Positions 27,782 to 36,989 of a stretch of DNA of 64,000 bases are shown in pieces. The stretch is from Actinomyces sp. ph3 (lineage in GTDB: Bacteria > Actinomycetota > Actinomycetes > Actinomycetales > Actinomycetaceae), in NCBI RefSeq assembly GCF_000308055.1, contig NZ_CAGY01000003.1, positions 1 through 64,000 of the forward strand, given 5' to 3'. Below the pieces are notes generated by a model. It had not been told where the DNA came from, ran no database searches, and saw nothing but the letters and a program-made list of their open reading frames with translations. Made by a program: the position numbers and the translations under genes. The first letter of the stretch is position 1. Each line of letters begins with the position of its first letter.

Positions 27782-28072
27782 GTGCGTGAATACGAACTGA
27801 TGGTGATCCTCGATCCTTCGATCGACGAGCGCACCGTCGCCCCGCAGATGGAGAAGTACCTCGAGCAGGTCACCGCTAACGGCGGCTCCGTCGAAAAGGT
27901 CGACATCTGGGGCAAGCGTCGTCTTGCCTACGACATTCTCAAGCGTTCCGAGGGAATCTACGTCGTCATCAACATGACGACCACCCCCGAAATTGCGCTG
28001 GAAATCAACCGCTTGATGACTCTGAACGAGTCCATCCTGCGCACGAAGCTCCTGCGTCCGGACGCCCACTGA
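27782..28072 (+). CDS. rpsF: Ribosomal protein S6
   Basis: Small-subunit protein of 96 residues that pairs with S18 on 16S r[19 protein letters not shown] at the N-terminus and KRRLAYDI near residue 45 are diagnostic. The GTG at 27782 is chosen because AGGAGG precedes it at 11 bases, while the in-frame GTG at 27770 would sit on that sequence. First gene of rpsF-ssb-rpsR-rplI. Confidence 0.96.
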   Translation: MREYELMVILDPSIDERTVAPQMEKYLEQVTANGGSVEKVDIWGKRRLAYDILKRSEGIYVVINMTTTPEIALEINRLMTLNESILRTKLLRPDAH

Positions 28073-28121
28073 CCTTTGCTCGCCTGAGCAATCACCTCAT
28101 ACAGCCCACCAAGGAGATCCA

Positions 28122-28688
28122 ATGGCTGGAGAAACCGTCATTACGATCATTGGCAATTTGACCAATGATCCGGAACTGCGTTGGACGCAGAGCGGAGCAC
28201 CCGTCGCCGACTTCACGGTGGCGTCTACCCCGCGTTCCTTCGACCGTCAAAGCGGCGAATGGAAGGATGGGGAAACCCTGTTCATGCGCTGCTCTGTTTG
28301 GCGCGAAATGGCTGAAAATGTCGGCGAATCCCTGCGTAAGGGAATGCGCGTCATTGTCACCGGTCGCCTCGTGCAGCGCTCTTTCGAAACCCGCGAGGGC
28401 GAACGTCGTACCGTCGTCGAACTTCAAGTCGACGAGGTCGGCCCCTCACTGCGCCGCGCAAAGGCACAGGTCACCCGCACGGGCGGCCCGGCCTCGCAAG
28501 GCGGAGCACCCCAGGGAGGCTACTCCCAGGGTGGCGGCTACGGACAGCAGCAGGGCTATGGAAACCAAGGTGGTTACTCACAGGGCCAGGCCAGCTATGG
28601 CGCACCCGCCGGCGGCTCTCAAGACGATCCGTGGCGCACATCCGATTCCGGTGCTGCGACCTCTTTCGCCGAAGATCCGCCCTTCTAA
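28122..28688 (+). CDS. ssb: Single-stranded DNA-binding protein
   Basis: Coats single-stranded DNA in replication, repair and recombination. Of 188 residues, 1-110 form the OB fold ([33 protein letters not shown]). The C-terminal half is a Gly/Gln-rich flexible linker ([16 protein letters not shown]) ending in the acidic tip EDPPF that recruits partner proteins. AAGGAG precedes the ATG. Its position between rpsF and rpsR is conserved in many bacteria. Confidence 0.97.
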   Translation: MAGETVITIIGNLTNDPELRWTQSGAPVADFTVASTPRSFDRQSGEWKDGETLFMRCSVWREMAENVGESLRKGMRVIVTGRLVQRSFETREGERRTVVELQVDEVGPSLRRAKAQVTRTGGPASQGGAPQGGYSQGGGYGQQQGYGNQGGYSQGQASYGAPAGGSQDDPWRTSDSGAATSFAEDPPF

Positions 28689-28772
28689 ATAGCGCTTCGT
28701 CAGCATTGCGCTGACACACGCTGAACACATGCTTGGGAGCGTTCACTCGCTCAGATCATCAAGGAGAACATC

Positions 28773-29015
28773 ATGGCGAAGCCTCAACTTCGCAATAAGC
28801 CCATTAAGAAGAAGGCCAACCCGCTGAAGTCGGCCAAGATCGAATCGATCGACTACAAGGACACCGCTCTGCTGCGTAAGTTCATCTCGGACCGTGGCAA
28901 GATCCGCGCTCGCCGCGTCACCGGTGTCTCCGTCCAGGAGCAGCGTCGCATTGCTCGCGCCATCAAGAATGCGCGTGAGATGGCCCTGCTGCCCTACACC
29001 TCTACCGGCCGCTGA
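28773..29015 (+). CDS. rpsR: Ribosomal protein S18, cysteine-free form
   Basis: Small-subunit protein of 80 residues; [26 protein letters not shown] is the core signature. There is no Cys at all, so this is the zinc-independent (C-minus) type. Bacteria with this form may carry a second, zinc-binding S18 elsewhere. AAGGAG precedes the ATG. Confidence 0.96.
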   Translation: MAKPQLRNKPIKKKANPLKSAKIESIDYKDTALLRKFISDRGKIRARRVTGVSVQEQRRIARAIKNAREMALLPYTSTGR

Positions 29016-29036
29016 TTCGAAGGGAAGGAGTGAAAA

Positions 29037-29495
29037 ATGGCAACTACCAAGCTCATCCTCACCCACGATGTGGAACGTCTCGGTTCCGCAGGCGATGTCG
29101 TCGAGGTCAAGTCTGGATACGCCCGTAACTACCTGGTTCCCCGTGGCTTCGCCACCAAGTGGACCAAGGGTGCACAGGCACAGATCGATCAGATGGCAGC
29201 AGCTCGCCGCCGTCGTGAGATCGCTTCCGTCGACGATGCACGCCTCGTGCGCGACGCCCTGCAGGCCGCGGTTGTGACCGTGAACAGCAAGGTCGGTGCA
29301 CACGGACGCCTCTTCGGTTCCGTCTCTGCCGCTCAGATCGCTGACGCAGTGAAGGAACAGCTGAACCAGACCATCGATCGTCGTCGCGTGATCATCACCG
29401 ACCCGATCAAGACCACCGGTGACCACACCGTGACGGTCAACCTCCACGCCGATGTTCGCGCAAACCTTAAGGTTCGCGTTCTGGCCGTGAAGTGA
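29037..29495 (+). CDS. rplI: Ribosomal protein L9
   Basis: Large-subunit protein of 152 residues. The N-terminal RNA-binding domain (KLILTHDVERLGSAGDVVEVKSGYARNYLVPRG) is joined by a long helix to the C-terminal domain (KVGAHGRLFGSVSAAQIADAV). AAGGAG lies before the ATG. Last gene of the operon, followed by a strong terminator. Confidence 0.97.
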   Translation: MATTKLILTHDVERLGSAGDVVEVKSGYARNYLVPRGFATKWTKGAQAQIDQMAAARRRREIASVDDARLVRDALQAAVVTVNSKVGAHGRLFGSVSAAQIADAVKEQLNQTIDRRRVIITDPIKTTGDHTVTVNLHADVRANLKVRVLAVK

Positions 29496-29514
29496 CAGTC
29501 TGACAAGGCTTATA

Positions 29515-29555
29515 CAAAAGCCGGGGCGTCCCGAAAGGGATTGCCCCGGCTTTTG
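29515..29555 (+). terminator. Rho-independent terminator after rplI
   Basis: Perfect 13-bp stem CAAAAGCCGGGGC / GCCCCGGCTTTTG ending in a T run; the A run on the other side makes it work for the convergent penicillin-binding protein gene as well. Confidence 0.9.
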
Positions 29556-29572
29556 TTATACCCGAATAGGCT

Positions 29573-32056
29573 TTACTCCGGACCGCCACCGCCACCGGGG
29601 CGTCCGCCACCACCGTTCGATGAGCCCCCGCCGTTAGAGCCGCCACCGTTGCCGCCATTGCCGCCGTTGTTTTGGGCAGAAGGAGTAACGGTTGGCTGAA
29701 CCTCAGCGCCGGGAGTTTCCTGGGTCGCCTCGGGAGTCGGTGTTGGTGTTTCCTCAGTCGGAGTGGGGGTGGTCGTCGCAACCGGAGCAGGATTCACCGG
29801 AGTCGCGGTTTGACGCTTATACCAGTCGAAATGAAGCTTCGTATCGTTTGCGGTCGCCGCCTTCATGTAGCGCACCCACACGGTTACCGGCCAGTCGCCG
29901 CCGTGGAATTGGCCCAAACCGCCAATATTTGTCAGTGATACCGGGCTACCATTCTCATCTAGCTGGTACATGCTAACGGCAGTGACCAAGCTCGGGGTAA
30001 AACCAACGAACTGTGCGGTCTTCTGCTCTTCCGAGGTACCTGTCTTTCCACCGCTATCCTGCTTGAGAACTGCAGCGGCCTCGGCTGTACCACCCGAAGC
30101 GGTCACGGACTGCAGCGCAGGAAGGACCGTTGACATGGTCTTCGTATCGAAAACCTGCTTCGGGTTCACGGTGGTCTGGAAGACCTTCGAACCATCAGAG
30201 TTTTGCACCTCGCGGACAATGTGCGGGGTGGTTCGCTGGCCACCAGAAGCGATGGTCGAATAAGCGTGAGCCAGATCGATATTGTGAGGAGCCGCGAAGC
30301 CCAGAACATTCAGCAGAGAGTCATCCAAGCCGTTGGTGTCTTCGGGGATGCCCAGCTCAACAGCAACCTGCTTGGTCGTTGCGGGTCCAACTTCCTGGTT
30401 GAGTCCAACGAAAACCGTGTTAATCGAATTCTTCGTTGCATTCACCAGGTTCTGTCGCCCCCAGGACACACCCGAGTCATTGCTCACCGGACGTGCCAAT
30501 CCGCTGAAGGTCTTCGGCGACGAACCATCATAGGTGTCGTAGATCGACCCGCCCTGTTCGGCGTGAGCAATCAAGGCGAAGGGCTTAAAGGTCGAACCGG
30601 CAGCCATGATGTCCTGCGTCGCACCATTTTGCTGGCGCTTGAGGTAGTCCTTACCGCCGTATTCGGCAACGATTTCACCGGTAGCGGGATCCAATGACGT
30701 CAAAGCCACGTGCATGGAGTCTTCATTCCACCCACGCACCGTGTACATGTACTCGGCAGCCTCAACCGCCTGATCCTGCTTCTCCTTATCGATTGTGGAA
30801 ATGATCCGGTATCCACCGGTTGCCAGCTGATCGGCCGTGAAACCACCCTCTTGGGCAAGTTCCGTGCGGATCTGCTCCATGAGATAACCGGTCGGCCCTT
30901 CCATTGTCGGCCCGCCCAAAGTATCGGGATCAATGGTCTTGGGGAATTCAGCCGCGTTCGCATCGGCCTGTGAAATCCACCCGTCTTCGACCATCAGATT
31001 GATGACACGAGTCCACCGCGAGCGCGCTTTCTCTTCATCAACCGCCGGGTCCCACGCGGAAGGAGCGGGAATGATTCCGGCAATCATTGCGGCCTCGGAG
31101 AGGGTCAGATCTTTTGCTTCGTGACCGAAGTAAGCCTGGGATGCGGCCTCAATTCCGTAGGCTCCACGCCCGAAGTAAATGGTGTTGAGGTAGTTGCCGA
31201 TGATCTGGTCTTTGGACTGTTCGCGGTTGATCTTGAGGGCAAGAATTGCTTCCTTGGCCTTACCCACATAACCGGTTGTTTCCCCAACGTAGTAGCGCTC
31301 AACATATTGCTGAGTCAGGGTCGATGCACCTTGGCGTGCCCCGCCCCTAATATTGTTGACCAGTGCGCGTCCAATACCTTTAAGATCAACGCCGGAGTTC
31401 GTGTAGAAAGTCCGGTCTTCCGAGGCAACAACGGCATGCGCAACATAGTCCGGAAGGGTCGATGCATCGATGATCTTCCTATTGACCTGCGACATTCGGC
31501 CCATTTCGGTGGTGCCATCGGCGTAGTAGACAGTTGTGGTCTGCGCGAGCGCAACCTGATCGGCCTGGGGAACCGTCAACGCGGCGTAGGCAACCAGGAA
31601 GGTTCCCAGCCCCGCGATGATCAGCCCAAGGAAAGTAAAGAGGATTCCGCGGCCGATACGTGCACCCAGGCTCCGCTTCTTCTTCCCCTTATTTGCCTTA
31701 CCGCCCTTAGCTGGGCCCTTCTTTGCACGCGCGCGGCTTGCTGCTGCCGAGGCCTCGCGATCGCTTTGTGGACGAGTGGGACGCTTACGCGCACTACTTG
31801 CCGAGGAGGAGCTAGCGCCTTGGGTGCCTGTGCGTCGACCCTCGCTGCTGCTTCCTGTGCGCGCCGAGGCCCCGCCTGAGACCCGCGCAACTGCGGAAGT
31901 CCGCTTGGGTGCGGAAGGTGTTGAGGATGCGGAAGTCTTGGGAATCGTTCCCTCTCCATCACGACGGGCCTGCTCTGCGAGCCGACGTCGAGTGGCCTCG
32001 GCCCGCGAGGGAAGAGGTCGACGTCCGCGGTCGTCGTTTGCGTTAGAAGGTGTCAC
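29573..32056 (-). CDS. Class A penicillin-binding protein (PBP1A type)
   Basis: Bifunctional peptidoglycan synthase of about 827 residues. A basic, Ser/Arg-rich cytoplasmic N-terminus of about 140 residues is followed by one membrane helix (ILFTFLGLIIAGLGTFLVAYAAL). The GT51 transglycosylase domain includes ASEDRTFYTNSGVD with the catalytic Glu and GASTLTQQYVERYYVG. The transpeptidase domain has SxxK (AGSTFKPF), SxN (KNSINTVF) and KTGT. The tail is Pro/Thr-rich then Gly/Asn-rich, ending GGGGGPE. It starts best at GTG 32056 (VTPSNAND), though the frame reaches 32077. The terminator beyond its 3' end is shared with rplI. Confidence 0.93.
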   Translation of the reverse strand: MTPSNANDDRGRRPLPSRAEATRRRLAEQARRDGEGTIPKTSASSTPSAPKRTSAVARVSGGASARTGSSSEGRRTGTQGASSSSASSARKRPTRPQSDREASAAASRARAKKGPAKGGKANKGKKKRSLGARIGRGILFTFLGLIIAGLGTFLVAYAALTVPQADQVALAQTTTVYYADGTTEMGRMSQVNRKIIDASTLPDYVAHAVVASEDRTFYTNSGVDLKGIGRALVNNIRGGARQGASTLTQQYVERYYVGETTGYVGKAKEAILALKINREQSKDQIIGNYLNTIYFGRGAYGIEAASQAYFGHEAKDLTLSEAAMIAGIIPAPSAWDPAVDEEKARSRWTRVINLMVEDGWISQADANAAEFPKTIDPDTLGGPTMEGPTGYLMEQIRTELAQEGGFTADQLATGGYRIISTIDKEKQDQAVEAAEYMYTVRGWNEDSMHVALTSLDPATGEIVAEYGGKDYLKRQQNGATQDIMAAGSTFKPFALIAHAEQGGSIYDTYDGSSPKTFSGLARPVSNDSGVSWGRQNLVNATKNSINTVFVGLNQEVGPATTKQVAVELGIPEDTNGLDDSLLNVLGFAAPHNIDLAHAYSTIASGGQRTTPHIVREVQNSDGSKVFQTTVNPKQVFDTKTMSTVLPALQSVTASGGTAEAAAVLKQDSGGKTGTSEEQKTAQFVGFTPSLVTAVSMYQLDENGSPVSLTNIGGLGQFHGGDWPVTVWVRYMKAATANDTKLHFDWYKRQTATPVNPAPVATTTPTPTEETPTPTPEATQETPGAEVQPTVTPSAQNNGGNGGNGGGSNGGGSSNGGGGRPGGGGGPE

Positions 32057-32140
32057 GAAAAACCAGCCTTTCAGCATAGGTGATCGTGTCTAGCCTACGC
32101 AGAAAGCGGGCATATTGCCTAAAGCAAGCTCCGGATCGGC

Positions 32141-33745
32141 TTAGTTTTCGCTGGCAGAACGGCGCTTGCGCGCCTTCTTTTCGGCGGCCTTTGCTTCCCA
32201 GCGTTCCTGCTGTGCTTGATACTCTGCGGCGATCTCTCGAACTTCATCCGATGCCCACCAAGCAAGGAGCGCCTCGCGCGCTGCTTCTTCTCCCAAAGGA
32301 CCCTGTTCCATTCGAAGATCCAGAAGATAATCGCGGGCCATCTTCACGGCCTTCGAAGGACGCAGACCAAGGATTTCCATGATCTGATCGCCATCGAGAT
32401 CGGGACGAATAGCATCGAGTTCTTCTTGGGCGCGAAGAGCGGCAATACGCTCTTCTAGGTCGTCATAAGCAGCAGACAGGTAGGCGGCCTTGCGCTTATT
32501 ATGCGTCGTGCAATCAGCGCGCGTCAGGCGATGCAGGCGCTCAAGAAGCTCTCCCGCATCAGCGACGTAACGGCGAACTGCCGAATCCGTCCATTTCGCT
32601 TCCCCGTAGCCATGGAAACGCAGGTGCAGGGCAACCAGTTCTGAAACGGCATCAATCGTTGCCTTATCAAAACGCAGGGCCTTCATCCGCTTACGCGTGA
32701 GCTTCGCTCCCACTAATTCGTGGTGGTGGAATGACACCGTGCCATTGGGTTCAAAGCGACGCGTGGCCGGCTTGCCCACATCGTGCATGAGTGCCGCGAA
32801 ACGCAAAATGAAATCCGGACCGGGAACAGGACCGTCAGCATCTGTTTCCAAGTCGATCGCTTGATCCAAAACGATCAGCGTATGTTCGTAAACATCCTTG
32901 TGACGATGATGCTCATCAACGGTCGATACCAGAGCAGACAGTTCCGGCAGGACGATATCTGCAACCCCTGTATGGACCATCAATTCCAAACCGCGCCTGG
33001 GCCACGGCGAAATAACGAGTCGTTCAAGTTCAGCGCGGATACGTTCAGCTGAAACGATCTCAAGACGTCCGGCCATTGACTCCATGGCGTTCATGACGTC
33101 TTCATCAACATCAATACCCAGCTGGGCACTGAAGCGCGCCGCGCGCATGATTCGCAGCGGATCGTCATCAAAGGACTGCAGTGCACTAACGGGGGTGCGT
33201 AGACGTCCCGAAGCTAAATCGCCAAGGCCATCGTGGGGATCAACCAGAGCCATCTGAGGCAATCGCATGGCCATCGCATTGACGGTGAAATCACGCCGCG
33301 TTAGATCGCCTTCCAAGGTGTCGCCATACTCGACCTCAGGCTTGCGCGAACCGACCTCATACGAATCCGTGCGATAGGTCGTAACTTCAACGACCAGCTT
33401 TCCTCGGCGACCACCAATGGTCCCGAACTCGCGGCCAATATCCCAGGTTGCATTCCCCCACTGCGCCAATAGCTTTTCAGTTTTCTCCGGACGCGCAGAG
33501 GTTGTGCAATCAAAATCGTGGGGAGTGAGTCCCAAGAAGGCATCGCGAACCGGTCCACCGACCAGGCTAATTTCCTCTCCAGCTTCGGCAAAAATTTCAC
33601 CGAGCTCGAGGATTTCCTTGGGAAGGTGGGAAAAAGCCTGCTGTGCCTGAGCCATTAATAGACCCAGATCGCCCTCGCCTAGACCGCTGGGAAGGGGGGC
33701 GTGTGAGCGGGATTGACCCATCGTTCGCGAAAGTTGTGTACTCAT
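32141..33745 (-). CDS. cca: CCA tRNA nucleotidyltransferase with HD domain
   Basis: Adds or repairs the 3'-CCA of tRNA. The 534-residue form starting at 33745 has the nucleotidyltransferase head (SLVGGPVRDAFLGL, then the metal-binding HDFDCTT), the ERIRAELERL neck, an HD domain (FAALMHDVGKPATR, residues about 260-270) and a charged C-terminus. The frame is open further upstream to 34090, but those residues overlap the divergent NUDIX promoter and look non-coding. The start is uncertain: GGAGGGG sits only 2 bases before the ATG at 33745, so a slightly later ATG is possible. This gene near murJ is typical of actinobacteria. Confidence 0.9.
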   Translation of the reverse strand: MSTQLSRTMGQSRSHAPLPSGLGEGDLGLLMAQAQQAFSHLPKEILELGEIFAEAGEEISLVGGPVRDAFLGLTPHDFDCTTSARPEKTEKLLAQWGNATWDIGREFGTIGGRRGKLVVEVTTYRTDSYEVGSRKPEVEYGDTLEGDLTRRDFTVNAMAMRLPQMALVDPHDGLGDLASGRLRTPVSALQSFDDDPLRIMRAARFSAQLGIDVDEDVMNAMESMAGRLEIVSAERIRAELERLVISPWPRRGLELMVHTGVADIVLPELSALVSTVDEHHRHKDVYEHTLIVLDQAIDLETDADGPVPGPDFILRFAALMHDVGKPATRRFEPNGTVSFHHHELVGAKLTRKRMKALRFDKATIDAVSELVALHLRFHGYGEAKWTDSAVRRYVADAGELLERLHRLTRADCTTHNKRKAAYLSAAYDDLEERIAALRAQEELDAIRPDLDGDQIMEILGLRPSKAVKMARDYLLDLRMEQGPLGEEAAREALLAWWASDEVREIAAEYQAQQERWEAKAAEKKARKRRSASEN

Positions 33746-33930
33746 CCCCTCCAGCATGCCATGATTTCCGCATCTTTGATGCATCCGCATCACGGCCTCG
33801 TCTTCGGTTGACATGCGCCGAAGGTCGCACCAATTGACCTTCTGACACACAAAAATTGCGGTAATTCCCACTTGACCGATGGTGCGACCTGACCAAGAGC
33901 CCCAATCCCGCCTAAAGTGGAGGTATGACT

Positions 33931-34464
33931 GTGCCTTCTGAAGCCTTACGACCCGGAGTGCCCCGGCCTCCGCGTCGCAATCCTTCTTTGCGCACGGTCC
34001 AGCCGACACCCCATTTCCTTCCCGTTTCTTCCGAAACCTCCGCGGGCGGCATCGTTGTCGATGTTCGCGATGGTCAGCCCTATGCGGCAATCATTGCTCG
34101 CCGTAATCGGTCGGGGAAGATTGAATGGTGCCTCCCAAAGGGACATCTTGAAGGCCGCGAGTCTCCCGAGGAAGCCGCTCTGCGCGAAGTCGCCGAAGAA
34201 ACCGGAATCCACGGGCGAATTATTCGTCACCTGGCCTCAATCGACTACTGGTTCTCAGGTGCAGATCGACGGATTCACAAGGTCGTTCACCACTACTTAA
34301 TGGGCTATATTTCAGGCTCCATCACTGTCGAGGGCGACCCCGATCACGAGGCCGAAGACGCCGCGTGGGTTCCCTTGCGTGACCTCACCCATGAGCTGGC
34401 CTATCCCAATGAAAGGCGCATTGTCGGTATCGCTTTGGACTTGCTCTACCGGGATGCATCATGA
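33931..34464 (+). CDS. NUDIX hydrolase
   Basis: Nucleoside-diphosphate-X hydrolase of 177 residues. The NUDIX box GHLEGRESPEEAALREVAEETGI matches the family pattern exactly, including the metal-binding REVAEE. ETSAGGIVVD precedes it. Start GTG 33931 has GGAGG at 7 bases; ATG 33925 is in frame but only 1-2 bases from that sequence. Its ATGA overlap with the next gene indicates coupling. The substrate is unknown; the same neighbour is found with MurJ in other actinobacteria. Confidence 0.88.
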   Translation: MPSEALRPGVPRPPRRNPSLRTVQPTPHFLPVSSETSAGGIVVDVRDGQPYAAIIARRNRSGKIEWCLPKGHLEGRESPEEAALREVAEETGIHGRIIRHLASIDYWFSGADRRIHKVVHHYLMGYISGSITVEGDPDHEAEDAAWVPLRDLTHELAYPNERRIVGIALDLLYRDAS

Positions 34465-36989
34465 TCAAGCCGCCAGCAGCTCGATACGCACTGACTCTTC
34501 TGCCGCTGAGCGCACTGCTCCTGGGGACAACCCCCGCGAGCGCTCACGCACTGCCCACGCACCTTCAGGGAACTCAAGGGACGCAGGCCTCGGCTTCTTC
34601 GCGCTCCACCTCTCCTTCTGCACTCGAGCCCCAATCAACAACGCGACCGCAGATCTTGGGGGATGCGGGTCAGGCCTCAGGAATTGACGTACGAATCAAC
34701 AGGCTGGAACCGCGGGTCATTACCTCGCAGCACAACCTGCAGGTATCGGGCGTCGTTCGAAACCTGTCGGATAAGCCCGTCACGAATCCATCCCTGGATG
34801 CCTACGTCCAGACCTATTCACCCGTGACCGCACCGGAGCTTTCCTCATACCTTTCAGGCCAGAGCTGGCAGGGTCGGCGCGTTCACGCGGGGACCCTTGA
34901 AGCAACGATTGCTCCTCACGCCGAGCAGACTTTCCACATCACAATCCCTTTTGAATCCCTTCCCTTCGGATCAGATTTTGAGTGGGGACCGCGTGGAATC
35001 ACCGTCGTCGTTGAAGGCGATGAAACTCGCGGCTCTGATCGCTCAATCCTCGTGTGGGATTCGGGTTATTCCCTTGAACCCACTCGCGCAAATGTCCTGC
35101 TCCCGTGGACCGAATCAACGCCGCAAACTCCCACCGACTCCTATTCGATTCTGTCCGCAGCATCGATGACCGGTGTTACCTTCGCGACCGATTCGGATAC
35201 TTTAGTCCGTGAGCTCATGGTCCCCGAAGACCAAAGTTCAACTCGCGCCTTCCCTTCCGTGTCCTCCTCGGCTGCCTCTCCTTCGACTTCCTCTTCTTCC
35301 GAGGCCACCGCCTCCGCTTCACCCAGTGCGTCCTCTTCGCCCACTGCGCGTTCCGAGGCTGAGATCACGGCAGATCGCAATACTCGCGCGGCCTTTCTCC
35401 AAACTTTCTTTGAGCGCACGAAAGAATTGGTTGCTCTGCCCAGCCACGACGCAGACCTTTCCTTGGCAACCACGCTCAACAATGACGCGGTCATGGACTA
35501 CCTGACCTCATCGCGCGCCTCGGTTCCAACCTCCGTCAGCAAGGTCAAGGCTCTCCTGCCTTCCTCGCGTTCAAATGCGTCTACTTCTCCCACGAGCTCT
35601 GCTTCTTCGTCCTCAAGCGCAACTCCCTCAAGCGAAAGTTCGCAATCACCTAGCGCCACCCCCTCGCCGGACTCAAGCTCGGCCTCGTCAGATAACGACA
35701 ACTCCGGGCCAACACTGATCTCAAATGTTTCCTGGCCTGCCTCGCAAAGCTGGGGTACCCAAGCGCTCAACAGCAAATACGCCTCGACTGTGATTGCTCC
35801 TCCCGGGCAACTAGCGCCAAGCTCAGAGCAGAACTTCACCTCGATGGCCAAGGTCAAGCTCTCATCTGACGGCCAGACCCACACGTGTGACTCTGCTCAG
35901 TCTGGGGACACGGTCACTGCTCTTGCCTCAATCGACAATCTGAGCGAGCTCTTGTCGTGGGATGCGCAAAGCGTTGATGATGAGCTGGATACTCAGCAAT
36001 TCCTGACAGCTTTGACCGCGATGATCACCCGCGAGCGCCCAAACTTCTCGCGTACCTTATTTGTTCCACTTCAGCGTGGGTCCTCGCTGGATGAGAATCG
36101 CATTGAGCGTGTTCGTGCGATCCTTGATAACCGCTGGGTCAAGGGCACCAGTTTCAGTGAACTCGTGGATTCCGAGGCCACCGATATTGAACGTAACCCC
36201 GTCGAGGATGCTCATTTTTCTGACGAACTGCGCTCGCAAACGGCAGGACTGAGCGAAGCATATTCAAACGCTCTTCCTTTGGCCGATGCCACAGCGAATG
36301 TTGATGCTGCGCGTCTTCAATTGAATACGACCGTAGCCAGCGCGCTCCAAGCGGATGCGGGTGACCAGCAAAGCCAAACGATCACTGCAAATACGCAGGC
36401 ACTTGATACATTCAGGTCCTCCGTCTCAGTTGAATCCTCGAACGCCGTCAATCTGATTAACAAGAGCGCCAATTTCCCCGTGCGCGTGCGTAACTCACTT
36501 CCCTGGCCAGTCAATGTCGAAGTGACTTTGCTTCCCAGCGACCCACGCCTGCGCGTAACCAGCACGGGAACGGCCACGATCCCCGCGAATTCCTCCTCGA
36601 ATGTGGATGTTCCAGTCACGGCAATTGGTTCGGGTGATATTCGCGTGACCTATAAGGTGTCAACGCCCAGCGGAGCTGTTCTTGATGATTCCCAGAAAGT
36701 CCTGGTGCGAATGCGCGCGGGATGGGAAGACGCAGCCACCGCGGTCGTGACCGTCATCATCGGAATTGCCTTCCTTGGCGGCATCATTCGGACCATTCGA
36801 CGTCGTTTGAAGTCCTCGCAGACCGAAGAGTCTTCGCATCTTCCAGGAATGGGCGGCGTCGAAAAGGGCACAGTGAACGTTCCACTTTCCAGCGGTGGTT
36901 TTGTCCAAGCAGGACGTCCCCCGCGTCAGCCGGATCGTCCGGAAAGCTCGGATTCACCCAAACCAGATGTAGAGGATCAGAATGAGTGA
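34461..36989 (+). CDS. DUF6049-type secreted membrane-anchored protein
   Basis: Large extracytoplasmic protein of 842 residues, characteristically encoded just upstream of murJ in actinobacteria; its role is undefined but location suggests cell-envelope assembly. A signal peptide (residues 1-28, ending ASA) leads to a beta-rich domain (GIDVRINRLEPRVITSQHNLQVSG). A Ser/Thr/Ala low-complexity stretch (about 260-300) and a second (about 370-410) interrupt it, and one membrane helix near residue 755 (AATAVVTVIIGIAFLGGII) precedes a basic cytoplasmic tail. It overlaps the NUDIX gene by 4 bases and murJ by 8. Ser-rich linkers are longer than I would expect for the family. Confidence 0.78.
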   Translation: MIKPPAARYALTLLPLSALLLGTTPASAHALPTHLQGTQGTQASASSRSTSPSALEPQSTTRPQILGDAGQASGIDVRINRLEPRVITSQHNLQVSGVVRNLSDKPVTNPSLDAYVQTYSPVTAPELSSYLSGQSWQGRRVHAGTLEATIAPHAEQTFHITIPFESLPFGSDFEWGPRGITVVVEGDETRGSDRSILVWDSGYSLEPTRANVLLPWTESTPQTPTDSYSILSAASMTGVTFATDSDTLVRELMVPEDQSSTRAFPSVSSSAASPSTSSSSEATASASPSASSSPTARSEAEITADRNTRAAFLQTFFERTKELVALPSHDADLSLATTLNNDAVMDYLTSSRASVPTSVSKVKALLPSSRSNASTSPTSSASSSSSATPSSESSQSPSATPSPDSSSASSDNDNSGPTLISNVSWPASQSWGTQALNSKYASTVIAPPGQLAPSSEQNFTSMAKVKLSSDGQTHTCDSAQSGDTVTALASIDNLSELLSWDAQSVDDELDTQQFLTALTAMITRERPNFSRTLFVPLQRGSSLDENRIERVRAILDNRWVKGTSFSELVDSEATDIERNPVEDAHFSDELRSQTAGLSEAYSNALPLADATANVDAARLQLNTTVASALQADAGDQQSQTITANTQALDTFRSSVSVESSNAVNLINKSANFPVRVRNSLPWPVNVEVTLLPSDPRLRVTSTGTATIPANSSSNVDVPVTAIGSGDIRVTYKVSTPSGAVLDDSQKVLVRMRAGWEDAATAVVTVIIGIAFLGGIIRTIRRRLKSSQTEESSHLPGMGGVEKGTVNVPLSSGGFVQAGRPPRQPDRPESSDSPKPDVEDQNE

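Noticed and set aside
35220-35700. Ser/Thr/Ala-rich DNA in the DUF6049 gene as a separate repeat element
   Set aside because: It is low-complexity coding sequence using several Ser codons, without a repeated DNA unit.
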